NCBI GenBank assembly: GCA_039984715.1
Contig: JBDWUA010000015.1
Location: forward strand, 62,001-126,000
Source of the DNA: JABSSA01 sp039984715
GTDB lineage: Bacteria; Pseudomonadota; Alphaproteobacteria; Rhodobacterales; Rhodobacteraceae
Direction of reading: 5' to 3'
DNA: 64,000 nt
Shown here: positions 46,910-56,346 of the stretch, in pieces
Layout of the letters: every line of letters begins with the position of its first letter
Numbering within the stretch: the first letter of the stretch is position 1
Program-made: the position numbers and the translations under genes
The notes under the pieces: model-generated
Databases searched by the model: none
What the model saw: only the letters and a program-made list of their open reading frames with translations
Told to the model about the DNA's origin: nothing

Positions 46910-47827
46910 TTAGAACGCGATCCTAAATTGCACAGACCCTAAGAATTGGCTTTCTCTCTGGCCTTGGAATTCTTCGGACAACCATGTCAGACCGTAAAAG
47001 AACACTCCCCCGCCAGGACCTTGCCAATGAACACCTGCCCGCGCCCGTCCGCGCGTTTCTTTTAGTGGTGCATTGCCAAAACTTGGAAGGAAAATACTGT
47101 TTTCGACATGGGCAATATCCGCCCCAAAAACAAAACTTGGCCCGACACTATCGTTTCGGATCGCCTGATAACGATGACCGCTCACTGGGTCGCGGACCAG
47201 CAATTCGCCTTTTCCAAAGGGGCCAAAGGACAGATCGAACCCAGTACGCGCAAGGGTTTCGACCCCTGCCCTAAGTTCAACAAAGGGTCTGATCCTCGCG
47301 GACTCGCTCACCTCAAAGTTTCGACCAATTTCAAGAACCGCCGTTGGATGCAGACCATCTTGGATTTGACTGTTGCGCACCTGAGCAGATGGGCTTGGGC
47401 CGCCTAGGATGTCGTGCACAGCCTCTTGGAAATCATCCAGCTTTGTTGAGGGGCCGGTAAACGTAAGGTCCGCCCCCAAAGCGACGTCAAAGTCGTTGAT
47501 CGTTGCGTGCGTATGAAGACCAGCGGAGATCGCGCCCACATAGGTTCTGTCGTTTGGTGCGGGTCGTCTTAGGCTTTCGGGTGAAATGATTTGCGCACCA
47601 AGACGCAGTTCAATCAAGTCACCCAGACGGTTTGGCTTGCGCCCATTCCATCCCCTGCCCCAGACACGTGACGAAGAAAACGACCCCGTACGCCACCGAT
47701 CCTTGCCATCTCCAAATTCGTCGTTTGTGAATAATACACCATAGCCAAGCCGCTCGCGTGTCTCAGCCATTGACGTATTCGCACAGCAAACCGCAGCCAT
47801 CATGACCGCGATCATCAATCCCTTCAT
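46910..47827 (-). CDS. LpxR-like outer-membrane lipid A deacylase family protein
   Basis: A 305-residue exported beta-barrel protein. Signal: MKGLMIAVMMAAVCCANTSMAE. The mature part begins LGYGVLFTNDEFGDGKDRWRTGSFSSSRVWG, which matches the N-D-x(n)-D-R pattern at the start of LpxR/DUF2219 proteins. It ends FLGSVQFRIAF, a typical barrel C-terminus with terminal Phe. LpxR removes a 3'-acyloxyacyl group from lipid A in enterics; activity here is inferred. Confidence 0.75.
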   Translation of the reverse strand: MKGLMIAVMMAAVCCANTSMAETRERLGYGVLFTNDEFGDGKDRWRTGSFSSSRVWGRGWNGRKPNRLGDLIELRLGAQIISPESLRRPAPNDRTYVGAISAGLHTHATINDFDVALGADLTFTGPSTKLDDFQEAVHDILGGPSPSAQVRNSQIQDGLHPTAVLEIGRNFEVSESARIRPFVELRAGVETLARTGFDLSFGPFGKGELLVRDPVSGHRYQAIRNDSVGPSFVFGADIAHVENSIFLPSFGNAPLKETRGRARAGVHWQGPGGGVFFYGLTWLSEEFQGQRESQFLGSVQFRIAF

Positions 47828-47956
47828 CCGTCCTTACCCTCAATCAAAGGCATATATGTACGGTCCCCCCGAAACGGCGATTCCGTCGATGCCAGCCAAT
47901 CAACCGATACCCTTATGACTGTCAAAAAATGTTTAAATCTGGACCGTTGCATGGCG

Positions 47957-48625
47957 TCACAAGAAAGCTCGTACAATTGTGCCCGGGCGAACACGTTCGA
48001 TTTCGGTCAGAATATCGGAAACCGGCAATCCAAATTCCGCTTTCAAGGCTTGTTTGTAAGGCGGCATGTTCGTGCATTCCAACAGGATATGCTTGTGGCG
48101 ATCCACGTGATCAGTCCTGACCAGATCAATCATTTCACCGGACGCCACGTTCGCATTCAATTCTGGTTGACCCGTCGCAATAACCTGTCGCAAGTGCGTT
48201 TGTGGGCGCAAACCGCGAATAGCGCATACATATTGTCGGTGATCCCCAAAGTGGGAGCAATTCAGTGACTGCGCATCGAACGTTAAGATCAATAATTCTT
48301 CGGGTGCAAAAAGGCTGCTTAGCCGGTCCAATGCAGTAAGCGAAGAACTGATGAAAGGGCGCGTCGTGCAAGACTGAAGGTGTTCTTGCCAAAATGACAA
48401 AAATCCACATGAAGTTACAATGACATCACCACGCGCATTTTTTACTGCGTCTTCGAAGGGTTGAATGTCAATTTCGCCGGGACGATTGGTGACAATATTG
48501 GACACAGAAGCACCCGGAATGCGAATGATTTCAATCTCGTCGTGATAGGTTTCCCGACACGCCACGTCACCCGGCACGCGTGGAAACTGCGTATCAAGCT
48601 GTAGAACTGAAACCGAGGGGCGCAT
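47957..48625 (-). CDS. Aspartate/glutamate/hydantoin racemase-family protein
   Basis: A 222-residue protein of the cofactor-independent two-Cys racemase superfamily. Cys73 in VTSCGFLSF and Cys184 in LLECTNMP are the expected catalytic pair. It begins 6 bases after dctM and ends the operon with a dadA-like oxidase and a TRAP transporter. The substrate cannot be read from sequence. Confidence 0.8.
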   Translation of the reverse strand: MRPSVSVLQLDTQFPRVPGDVACRETYHDEIEIIRIPGASVSNIVTNRPGEIDIQPFEDAVKNARGDVIVTSCGFLSFWQEHLQSCTTRPFISSSLTALDRLSSLFAPEELLILTFDAQSLNCSHFGDHRQYVCAIRGLRPQTHLRQVIATGQPELNANVASGEMIDLVRTDHVDRHKHILLECTNMPPYKQALKAEFGLPVSDILTEIERVRPGTIVRAFL

Positions 48626-48631
48626 CGGACA

Positions 48632-49939
48632 CTAGGGGCTTTGTCGAATGTTATCAGGCAACCATGTGGCCAATTCCGGCCACACAACCAAGATCACGAC
48701 CATGACCAACATCAAACCAACCATGGGCAAGGCCGTTTTCGAAATATAGCCGATTTCATGTCTGGTCATGCCTTGCAGAACAAACAGGTTGAACCCAATC
48801 GGCGGGGTCACTTGCGCCATCTCAACAACGACAACGATGAAGATGCCAAACCAAATCACGTCAATTCCGGCTTGGCGGATCATGGGTTCCACGATGGCCA
48901 TTGTCAGAACCACCGACGAAATCCCATCAAGGAACATACCCAGAATAATGTAAAACACCGTCAAAGCCGCGATCAGCGTGATGGGCGACAGGTTCATCCC
49001 GTCAATCCACGCCGCCAAAGCGCGCGGTAATCCCGTGAAGCCCATCGAAAGCGACAAGAACGCCGCCCCCATCAAAATCAACGCGATCATGGCCGACGTT
49101 CGCGTCGCCCCCATCAGGCTTTCGAAAAAGGCGGAAAACGACAGCGATCGTTGGAAGGCCGCCAATATCAAAGACCCCAGAACACCAACTGCGGCGGCTT
49201 CAGTCGCCGTGGCCCAGCCGAAATACATCGATCCAATGACCGCAAAGACAAGCAACAGCACCGGGATCAAAAATCGACTTTCCATGAACATTTGTCCCAA
49301 GGACATCGACGGTTCAGGTGGTGGGCGCTGTCCGGGGCGTACGAAATGCCATGCAATGATGTAGGACATGAACAATCCCGCCAGAACCAGACCGGGGAAA
49401 ATACCTGCCATAAACAGCTTGATGATGCTTTCGTTGATCGACACGCCATAGACAATCAAGGTCAGCGACGGCGGGATCATTAATCCCAGCGTTGCAGCGC
49501 CCGCCAATGTTCCCACAATCATATATTCTGGATAACCACGCTTGCGCAGCTCCGGTATCGACATCTTGCCCACGGTTGTCAGCGTTGCGGCGGACGATCC
49601 AGACACCGCCGCGAAAATGGTACACCCCGCGATGTTCGTGTGCAGCAATCCCCCCGGCAGAAATCGCATCCATGGGGCCAATCCGCGAAACATGTCTTGG
49701 GATAGTCGCGTTCGATACAATATTTCACCCATCCAGATGAACAACGGCAAAGCCGTCAAAGTCCAGCTGCTTGCTCCGGTCCAGATTGTGGTGATCATTG
49801 CGTCGCCTGCGGGACGCGTTGTGAAAAGCTCCATTCCGACCCAGGCCACGCCCATAAGCGCCAGACCAATCCAAATCGATGATCCTAACAGCGTGAACAG
49901 AACCAGAAGAAAGATCAGCGTGGCATAAAGTTCGGTCAT
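48632..49939 (-). CDS. dctM: TRAP transporter large permease (DctM)
   Basis: A 435-residue multi-span permease. It starts at ATG 49939 after GGAGGCAG; the upstream open frame overlaps dctQ and is non-coding. Motifs: GIFPGLVLAGLFMSYI and a second inverted-repeat half. It overlaps dctQ by 4 bases. It drives Na-coupled uptake of a solute bound by DctP. Confidence 0.92.
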   Translation of the reverse strand: MTELYATLIFLLVLFTLLGSSIWIGLALMGVAWVGMELFTTRPAGDAMITTIWTGASSWTLTALPLFIWMGEILYRTRLSQDMFRGLAPWMRFLPGGLLHTNIAGCTIFAAVSGSSAATLTTVGKMSIPELRKRGYPEYMIVGTLAGAATLGLMIPPSLTLIVYGVSINESIIKLFMAGIFPGLVLAGLFMSYIIAWHFVRPGQRPPPEPSMSLGQMFMESRFLIPVLLLVFAVIGSMYFGWATATEAAAVGVLGSLILAAFQRSLSFSAFFESLMGATRTSAMIALILMGAAFLSLSMGFTGLPRALAAWIDGMNLSPITLIAALTVFYIILGMFLDGISSVVLTMAIVEPMIRQAGIDVIWFGIFIVVVVEMAQVTPPIGFNLFVLQGMTRHEIGYISKTALPMVGLMLVMVVILVVWPELATWLPDNIRQSP

Positions 49940-50649
49940 TCGACTGCCTCCGCCTGAATGGGGTTTTGCCCAGTGACAACCAGTCGACACAGCGTGTCCC
50001 ACAACGCCAGAGCAAGAAGCACCGTCCCGATGGACATCGCAATCTGTGGCACCCAAATGGGGGTGTAAATCAGCTCGCTCGAGCTTTTCGCCATGGCCTG
50101 TCCCCATTCGGATACTGGACGCGCAGGCAAGCTTAGAAAGGTCACAACCCATTCGGGGATTTGATCTTGGCCTTGTGTGCGATCATTCAGTAATTTTGAA
50201 AAGCCATTGGTTTTGATCGCATAACGCGCAAAATACGTGGCAATCACTGCCCCACTGAAGACCGCAAAAATATCAAGCCACCGGTTCAGGAACCGATTGG
50301 CGTTCAAAAGTATCGACACGCGGATATGGCTGCCCCGCATTAGCGCATGGCACAGCGCAAAGAATGACGTGGCCGCCATCGCATAACCCGCAAATTCGGT
50401 TGTGCCGGGCAGGGCAAATCCAGTCCACCGCGCAATCATCTGTGCCACGATAAGACTGAGGATCATCAGCATAAAGAATGCCGAAATGATCCCGCTCGTT
50501 AGGTATACCCCATCCAAAAAACGCCAGATCGGGCGCAATGGTCTTTCCAAACGCGGCCCACCGATAAAGCACAGCAAGGCCAAACAGGTAGGTAAAACAA
50601 ATAACCAGACCCATAAAGGCATGCCCAAAAACGGCGCCCAGTCACGCAT
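49936..50649 (-). CDS. dctQ: TRAP transporter small permease (DctQ)
   Basis: A 237-residue membrane protein, longer than many DctQ proteins (about 160-200), with four or more spans, including FVLPTCLALLCF at the N-terminus and IISAFFMLMILSLIVAQMIARW. It sits between dctP and dctM. ATG 50649 follows AGGGAA. Confidence 0.88.
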   Translation of the reverse strand: MRDWAPFLGMPLWVWLFVLPTCLALLCFIGGPRLERPLRPIWRFLDGVYLTSGIISAFFMLMILSLIVAQMIARWTGFALPGTTEFAGYAMAATSFFALCHALMRGSHIRVSILLNANRFLNRWLDIFAVFSGAVIATYFARYAIKTNGFSKLLNDRTQGQDQIPEWVVTFLSLPARPVSEWGQAMAKSSSELIYTPIWVPQIAMSIGTVLLALALWDTLCRLVVTGQNPIQAEAVE

Positions 50650-50710
50650 GTCACATTCCCTGTGGAAAAGGCGCGGCTTGGCACAATGACCAAACCGCGC
50701 GGTTCAACGC

Positions 50711-51697
50711 TTAATTAGCGTTGTAAGCATCAAGAATGGCTTGACCATCTGCACCAGCCGCGGCGATCCAGTCTGCAGTCATCTTAGCGCCAATTTTTTC
50801 GAGTTCCGCCAAGAATTCAGGGCCTGCATCTTCAACTGACATGCCGTTCTTGGACAGTTCATCATAATAAAAGTTGGCCAAATCCGCTGATTTTGCAGCG
50901 CAGCTTGCAGATGTTTCATCTGCCGCTTTTTGGATGCCAGCTTGCACGTCGCCGTCAAGTGCGTCCCATGCCTGCTTGTTCACCATCACATAGTTGCGCG
51001 GCAACCAAGCGTTTACTTTGTAATAGTGGCTTAGATGTTCCCAAACCTTACGATCATATCCGGTCGAACCCGAAGAAATGAATGAGCTTGCAACGCCTGT
51101 AGCCAAAGCTTGGCTTAGCTCGGCCGCTTCGATTTGAACGGGAATCATCCCCAGCTCTTCTGCGAATGTCGCAGTTGCCGAATTATACGAGCGGAACTTG
51201 ACGCCTTGTGTGTCTGCGGATGAACCTACTTCTTTGTTGAAATAGAACCCCTGCCCCGGCCATGGGCATGTATAAAGCGCAACAAGGTTCAGGTCTGACA
51301 ACTGCGAATTGACCTTATCACGTGCGGCTTCCCACAGCTTGGCGTTGTCTTCATAGCTTGTCGCAATGAAAGGAAGGTTGTCCCATCCCAGCAAGGGTGC
51401 TTCGTTGGCGTGGGCCGACATGAAACGCTCACCAATTGGGACTTGGCCGGTTTGGATAGCGCGCTTGATATCGCCGCCACCGAACAGCGATCCGCCCGGA
51501 TGCACAGTGATGTCGATGGCGCCGCTTGTATATTCACGCACGCGGTCAGCGAACATAACACCCTGTTCAGAATGGAAATTTGTGGCGGCATATGCCATTG
51601 GCATGTCCCAAGCCTGTGCGTGGCCATCCGCAATTGCGGTATTTGCCAGCAATGCGCCGGCGGCTGCACCAAGGGCCAAGTGAGTAATTTTATTCAT
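50711..51697 (-). CDS. dctP: TRAP transporter solute-binding protein (DctP)
   Basis: A 328-residue periplasmic protein with a signal (HLALGAAAGALLANTAIADG) and the DctP fold: FADRVREYTSGAIDITVHPGGSLFG and VKFRSYNSATATFAEELGMIPV near the ligand site. GGGAGGA precedes ATG 51697. It follows the dadA-like gene by 17 bases; the ligand is probably an amino acid or related organic acid, inferred from neighbours. Confidence 0.9.
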   Translation of the reverse strand: MNKITHLALGAAAGALLANTAIADGHAQAWDMPMAYAATNFHSEQGVMFADRVREYTSGAIDITVHPGGSLFGGGDIKRAIQTGQVPIGERFMSAHANEAPLLGWDNLPFIATSYEDNAKLWEAARDKVNSQLSDLNLVALYTCPWPGQGFYFNKEVGSSADTQGVKFRSYNSATATFAEELGMIPVQIEAAELSQALATGVASSFISSGSTGYDRKVWEHLSHYYKVNAWLPRNYVMVNKQAWDALDGDVQAGIQKAADETSASCAAKSADLANFYYDELSKNGMSVEDAGPEFLAELEKIGAKMTADWIAAAGADGQAILDAYNAN

Positions 51698-51714
51698 ATC
51701 GTCCTCCCAGACGT

Positions 51715-52962
51715 TTATTGCCCACGCAACGCGTGTTTCTTTGGATCAAACGGGCTCAAATCTGCGTTTGAAGTTTTTCCCGCGATCATACCAGCGATGA
51801 TCCGACCCGTTTTAGGTCCACCTGTCAAGCCGACATGCTGATGTCCGAAGGCTTGAAATGTCGATCCGCTGTCGTCTGCTGCTCCAATAAGCGGTAAGCT
51901 GTCTGCTGGCGCAGGTCTGTGTCCCATCCATTCGGTCACATCGTCAAAGCGAACATCAGGCATCAATTTTTGAACTTGCCGTTTCAACATGTCAAATGGC
52001 GCAGTGCTGGGGCCATTTTCCAGCCCTCCGAATTCAACAATCCCGGCGGCACGAATGCGACCATCCATAGGCGTCACGACGAATTTCCCCGATGCAACCA
52101 TCATCGGCGCTTTTGGGCTTTGAGACGGGTTGATCAATTCAATGTGATATCCCCGCTCACTTTCGAAGGGGACTTTCACACCCATTTTATGCGCGATTTT
52201 CTTGGACCACGGCCCAAGCGCAAAGATAATGTGATCCGCCCGTAGAACGCCGTTCGACGTGTGCACGCCGGTAACAGTCCGATCAACGACATCAATGTCG
52301 GTAATTTCGTCGATCAGTAATGTGCCGCCCTGTTCGACAAAATGATCCGCCAGTGCATTTACATATGCACCGGGGTCAGAAATGCGCCCATGTTCATGAC
52401 AGCGCACAACAGTTTCAAACGCATCCCCAAAGATCGGATCAAAACTTGCGTATTCGCGGCCCGGGATCACGCTGTATTTTACACCAACAGCGTCCCGTTT
52501 TGACCAACCATATCGATCCGCATCAAAGTCTGCGCGCGTTTTGTAGCCAAAACAATAATCGTCATGATGGATGAACTTTTGGGCAGGTGTATCTTTGGCA
52601 AGGGATTCGTGTTGGTCCACGCTGTCGCCAAGCAGATAGTACATCGACCTCGCATAATGATCGACATGCGCATCCGTCGCATGGGACAGGTACTTTCGCA
52701 AAAATGGCATCAGCTGCGGCAAATAGGACCACCGCAAGAACAATGCGCCATCGGGATCAAACAACATGCGCGGCGCTTTTCGCAATAATCCAGGAACTGT
52801 AACCGGGACAACCGCCCCAGCAGCCAATACGCCAGCATTCCCGTGGCTTGTCCCATTTGCCGGACCAGAACGATCAACGATTGTGACATCGTGCCCTGCA
52901 CGCTGTAACCAAATGGCGCAAGACACACCAACTATGCCCGCACCTGCAACAAGGATTTGCAT
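51715..52962 (-). CDS. FAD-dependent D-amino-acid dehydrogenase (DadA-like)
   Basis: A 415-residue flavoprotein of the DAO family. N-terminal ILVAGAGIVGVSCAIWLQRAGHDVTIVDR is the FAD fold; later GHRPAPADSLPLIG and HVGLTGGPKTGRIIAGMI close it. These enzymes oxidise D-amino acids or N-methylated amino acids to keto acids, passing electrons to quinone. AAAGGGG precedes the ATG. It is the first gene of the TRAP/racemase operon. Confidence 0.88.
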   Translation of the reverse strand: MQILVAGAGIVGVSCAIWLQRAGHDVTIVDRSGPANGTSHGNAGVLAAGAVVPVTVPGLLRKAPRMLFDPDGALFLRWSYLPQLMPFLRKYLSHATDAHVDHYARSMYYLLGDSVDQHESLAKDTPAQKFIHHDDYCFGYKTRADFDADRYGWSKRDAVGVKYSVIPGREYASFDPIFGDAFETVVRCHEHGRISDPGAYVNALADHFVEQGGTLLIDEITDIDVVDRTVTGVHTSNGVLRADHIIFALGPWSKKIAHKMGVKVPFESERGYHIELINPSQSPKAPMMVASGKFVVTPMDGRIRAAGIVEFGGLENGPSTAPFDMLKRQVQKLMPDVRFDDVTEWMGHRPAPADSLPLIGAADDSGSTFQAFGHQHVGLTGGPKTGRIIAGMIAGKTSNADLSPFDPKKHALRGQ

Positions 52963-53172
52963 GAACTGCCCCTTTCACGTTGCGCATTGCGGAAAGTCGC
53001 AATTGGCGCACGTGTTCAAAGCGAAACCATAAACGGAAATGCATTCCAGACGCTAGAACCGAAGTTCATATCCATTTTGCTTAGGGCACAACCACACCAG
53101 CTTAATACGCAAAAGTGCTGCAATTCAGGTCACTTGAGCGGTATCAATATAGCGTTGGCATCGACACGACCA

Positions 53173-53553
53173 TTACACGCCGGATCGTTTTTTGCTTATG
53201 AAAATAAGCGCCAAAGCAATCGCAGCCGGGATCGTTTGCACCACAAAAATACTGGGTGACACGGTTGCCGCACCAAATATCCCAGCTACCGCAACAAATA
53301 ACAAAAAAATCGTAGCGACGTGAGCACGCCAGTTTTTGTCGCTGATCAAAAGAGACCAAATCAGACCAACAGCCAAAAACGCATTGTACAGCCCTTGGTT
53401 CGCCGCCATCGCTGTTGTTTGCGCAAATAAATCGGCAGGGAACGAAGCAAACACCTTCGGACCACGAGATTCCCACGCAAACATTTCGAACCACGCAATA
53501 TACACATGCAACAAAGCAATTAAGGAAATCAGAGCGGTGATGATTTTGTTCAT
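53173..53553 (-). CDS. DUF1304 membrane protein
   Basis: A 126-residue four-span protein of the DUF1304 family (HVYIAWFEMFAW, AANQGLYNAFLAVGLIW, then GIFGAAT). GGAGC lies before the ATG. Unknown function. The gap from 52963 to 53172 downstream shows nothing recognisable. Confidence 0.85.
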   Translation of the reverse strand: MNKIITALISLIALLHVYIAWFEMFAWESRGPKVFASFPADLFAQTTAMAANQGLYNAFLAVGLIWSLLISDKNWRAHVATIFLLFVAVAGIFGAATVSPSIFVVQTIPAAIALALIFISKKRSGV

Positions 53554-53681
53554 TAGTATGCTCCAGTGTCGTGCATTGGGTGACTATACCAACTGTATCA
53601 AAGCCCACCACAAGTGCCAAACCCGTTCTAATTGTGGCTCATGATGGGTGCGCTGCGTGGCATCAAAACCGTCGGTTGAAC

Positions 53682-53698
53682 CGAAACAACCCGTTTCG
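53682..53698. promoter_or_regulatory. Inverted repeat between DUF1304 and the antiporter
   Basis: CGAAAC-AACCC-GTTTCG is a perfect 6-base inverted repeat with a 5-base spacer, in the 225-base divergent gap. It could be an operator for either gene. No regulator is adjacent. Confidence 0.3.
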
Positions 53699-53778
53699 TC
53701 AGGTGACGTTAATCTTTTGAAACTTGGCATCATGGTTTCCAGAGTGCTAAACGCAATAAAAAATAACCTTGAGCGACT

Positions 53779-55011
53779 ATGACCCTATTACAAATCGCAT
53801 CTTTGCTGATCGTCCTTGCGGGCGCTTTTGGTGCCATCAATTATCTATTCCTGAAATTCCCACCTTCGATTGGCATTCTAGTCGTTGCATTGTTTGCATC
53901 CCTTGGTGTGATGTTGGTCGATTTTTTCGCCCCGGGATTGGGTGTCGCCACAGCAGTTAGCGGTACAGTCGCAAGCATTGATTTTTCAGATGCCTTGCTT
54001 GAGGGCATGCTTGGGCTCTTACTGTTTGCGGGTGCCCTTCATGTAAAACTGTCGGATTTGAAACGCGAATGGCCTGTTGTGGCCGTTATGGCAACGCTTG
54101 GGGTTGGCCTTTCACTGGTGATTGTCGGCGTTGGGTTTTCATGGCTTACGGGTATGCCGTTGCTCATCGCGCTGGTCTTTGGTGCTTTGATTTCACCAAC
54201 CGACCCGGTCGCCGTCTTAGGCATTTTGCGAGAAGCGGAATTGCCGAAAACACTAGAGACTCAGATCGCGGGGGAAAGCCTGTTCAACGACGGCGTTGGC
54301 TATGTGATATTCCTTGTGTTGGTTGGTTTGGCATTTCCACATGGTGACAGTCACGGCTCTGGTCTGCTCGGCGCGATTGAGTTGTTTTTGATCGAGGCCG
54401 TGGGAGGCGCGCTTTTGGGCATCTCCTTGGGTTGGCTAGTATTTCGTGTGATGCGCAGGATCGATGACTATTCCCTCGAAGTCTTGATTACACTTGGTCT
54501 TGCATTTGGTGGCTACGAACTAGCGGTCTATTTAGGTGTTTCTGCCCCTATCATGGCCGTCTGTGCGGGCCTGTTAATTGGCGATGTGGGGACACGGCAT
54601 GGGATGTCAGAAGAAACGCGGCTTTACGTCAACGCGTTCTGGAAACTTGTGGACGAAATCCTGAACGCGGTTTTGTTCTTGATGATCGGGTTCGAAGTCT
54701 TTGCGATCACTTTGGATTTGCACAATTTCCAAGCAGCCGCCGCTGCGATCGTTTTGGCTCTGTTGGGCCGCCTCGCCGCGGTTGCTATTCCGGTCATGAT
54801 GCTTCGCCCGTTTCGCAGTTTTTCAAATGGCGTTGTTCCGATCATGACGTGGGGCGGCTTGAAAGGTGGTATCTCGGTGGCGTTGGCTTTGTCATTGCCA
54901 GACACCGAATGGAAGCCTTTGATTTTGACCGCGACCTATGTCGTCGTTGTCTTTTCAATCATCATCCAAGGTTTGTCTGTCGGGCGTTTGGCACAACGTT
55001 TCAGCACCTAG
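53779..55011 (+). CDS. Na+/H+ antiporter, CPA1 (NhaP) type
   Basis: A 410-residue protein with about 12 membrane spans. Family motifs: GALISPTDPVAVLGIL and the ion-binding region AGESLFNDGVGYVIFLVL, with the Asn-Asp pair of CPA1 exchangers, and MTWGGLKGGISVALAL. It exchanges Na or K for protons for pH and salt homeostasis. Ends 24 bases before the convergent GST gene. Confidence 0.9.
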   Translation: MTLLQIASLLIVLAGAFGAINYLFLKFPPSIGILVVALFASLGVMLVDFFAPGLGVATAVSGTVASIDFSDALLEGMLGLLLFAGALHVKLSDLKREWPVVAVMATLGVGLSLVIVGVGFSWLTGMPLLIALVFGALISPTDPVAVLGILREAELPKTLETQIAGESLFNDGVGYVIFLVLVGLAFPHGDSHGSGLLGAIELFLIEAVGGALLGISLGWLVFRVMRRIDDYSLEVLITLGLAFGGYELAVYLGVSAPIMAVCAGLLIGDVGTRHGMSEETRLYVNAFWKLVDEILNAVLFLMIGFEVFAITLDLHNFQAAAAAIVLALLGRLAAVAIPVMMLRPFRSFSNGVVPIMTWGGLKGGISVALALSLPDTEWKPLILTATYVVVVFSIIIQGLSVGRLAQRFST

Positions 55012-55035
55012 GCGCGATCATAAACTGTTAAAAAA

Positions 55036-56085
55036 CTATTCAGATCGCGCCAGTTCAGGATGTTCGTATGCCTTCGGATACGGCATCGGGCGCAATGGCC
55101 CTTTGGGTACAACGTTGTTCCAGGATCGACCAAAATACCCTTGTCGACAATGCTCCAGCGAATTGCTCTCAGCAACGCCAGGCATTGCGTAAACACGGCA
55201 AAGCCAACGCCACAGAAACGGGTAATCCAATATCCGTGCCGCATTCAGTTTCATGCGCACATAATAAACGGGATCATGCCGATACAACGTCGGAAACAGC
55301 CTCAAGTCTGCTTCGGTAAACGCATCACCCGTTAGAAAAAGCCGACCATCGGACGCAAGCCTGTTTTCAATCTGGGCAAGCGTATCGAAATACCGATCAA
55401 ACGCCGCGTCATACACCTTTTGATCTGAAGAAAACCCCGCCTTATACGCCCCGTTATTGATGCCAACATAGATGTCTTCATTCAGCATATCGATCTCACT
55501 GCGCAGCGCTGCGTGTTCTGTGCCAAGGGGATATAAATCCAACCTCCTGGCTTCGGACATCTCAGACCCAAGTGCGATGGCGTGCTTGTTCAACAACCGC
55601 ACAATGTCTGCACTTTCATTGGATACGATACGCTTTTGTTTCTTGTCATAAAGAACTGGAACGGATGCTTCGGACGACCCTTCGGCCTGATATATTTCGG
55701 TAATTAGTCGATAGTTTTGCCCAGTCGCAGTCTCTTTCGTACATTCCGCCAAAATATCCCCGGTCAACGTCGCAATCCGGTTTGGATCAAATTCCCAACG
55801 GTTTGGTTCGATTGGATCATCTTCTGTCGTGCGATTGGGAAAGGCCACATCCATGGTCAGTGCGTTTTGCAATCCAAGAATGTTTCGCGCCAAGGTCACT
55901 CGATGACACCATGGGCAATTCAGAGCCACAAACAAATGGTATCGTCCGGGTTCCGGCGGAAAACCCGATTGCGCATCAAGATCATTGCGAAATTTACTGA
56001 CCCCGCGCACGAACTCCCCCTGAGCCCGGCGTGTCTTGGCGTTGGTTTGCGCTTCTTCAACTGCGATATTCTTCGGCTCAGTCAC
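55036..56085 (-). CDS. Glutathionyl-hydroquinone reductase (Xi-class GST)
   Basis: A 349-residue GST-type protein. FVALNCPWCHRVTLARN holds the catalytic Cys of the CPWC motif seen in Xi-class enzymes (YqjG/EcmB). VPVLYDKK and NESADIVRLL are the glutathione-binding elements; a large helical C-terminal domain follows. These reduce glutathionyl-hydroquinones. Start is GTG 56085 after GGAGAG. Confidence 0.9.
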   Translation of the reverse strand: MTEPKNIAVEEAQTNAKTRRAQGEFVRGVSKFRNDLDAQSGFPPEPGRYHLFVALNCPWCHRVTLARNILGLQNALTMDVAFPNRTTEDDPIEPNRWEFDPNRIATLTGDILAECTKETATGQNYRLITEIYQAEGSSEASVPVLYDKKQKRIVSNESADIVRLLNKHAIALGSEMSEARRLDLYPLGTEHAALRSEIDMLNEDIYVGINNGAYKAGFSSDQKVYDAAFDRYFDTLAQIENRLASDGRLFLTGDAFTEADLRLFPTLYRHDPVYYVRMKLNAARILDYPFLWRWLCRVYAMPGVAESNSLEHCRQGYFGRSWNNVVPKGPLRPMPYPKAYEHPELARSE

Positions 56086-56346
56086 ACCAAAACTCTCCGC
56101 CCTTTGGCCACTTAAGAAACCAAACCATGCGCTAGTGTCGCCTAGTTTGCCAGCAGCATCGCATTCACGTCTTCAACATGAATTGCCCACCAAATGAACC
56201 AACCCTTGCGCTCACAGGTTCAAACACTGCTTTGGTGTCTTCAATCGCACCTGCCTGTTTGATGCATTAGATGCTGCATTTGGCTTCGCTACGTGACAGG
56301 TTTACACTCATCCGAAACTTTATCGTTATTGAGGCTGTTCACTTTT

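Noticed and set aside
53590..53606. Imperfect repeat ATAC-CAACT-GTAT near the DUF1304 start
   Set aside because: Only 4-base arms; not above chance in an AT-rich gap.
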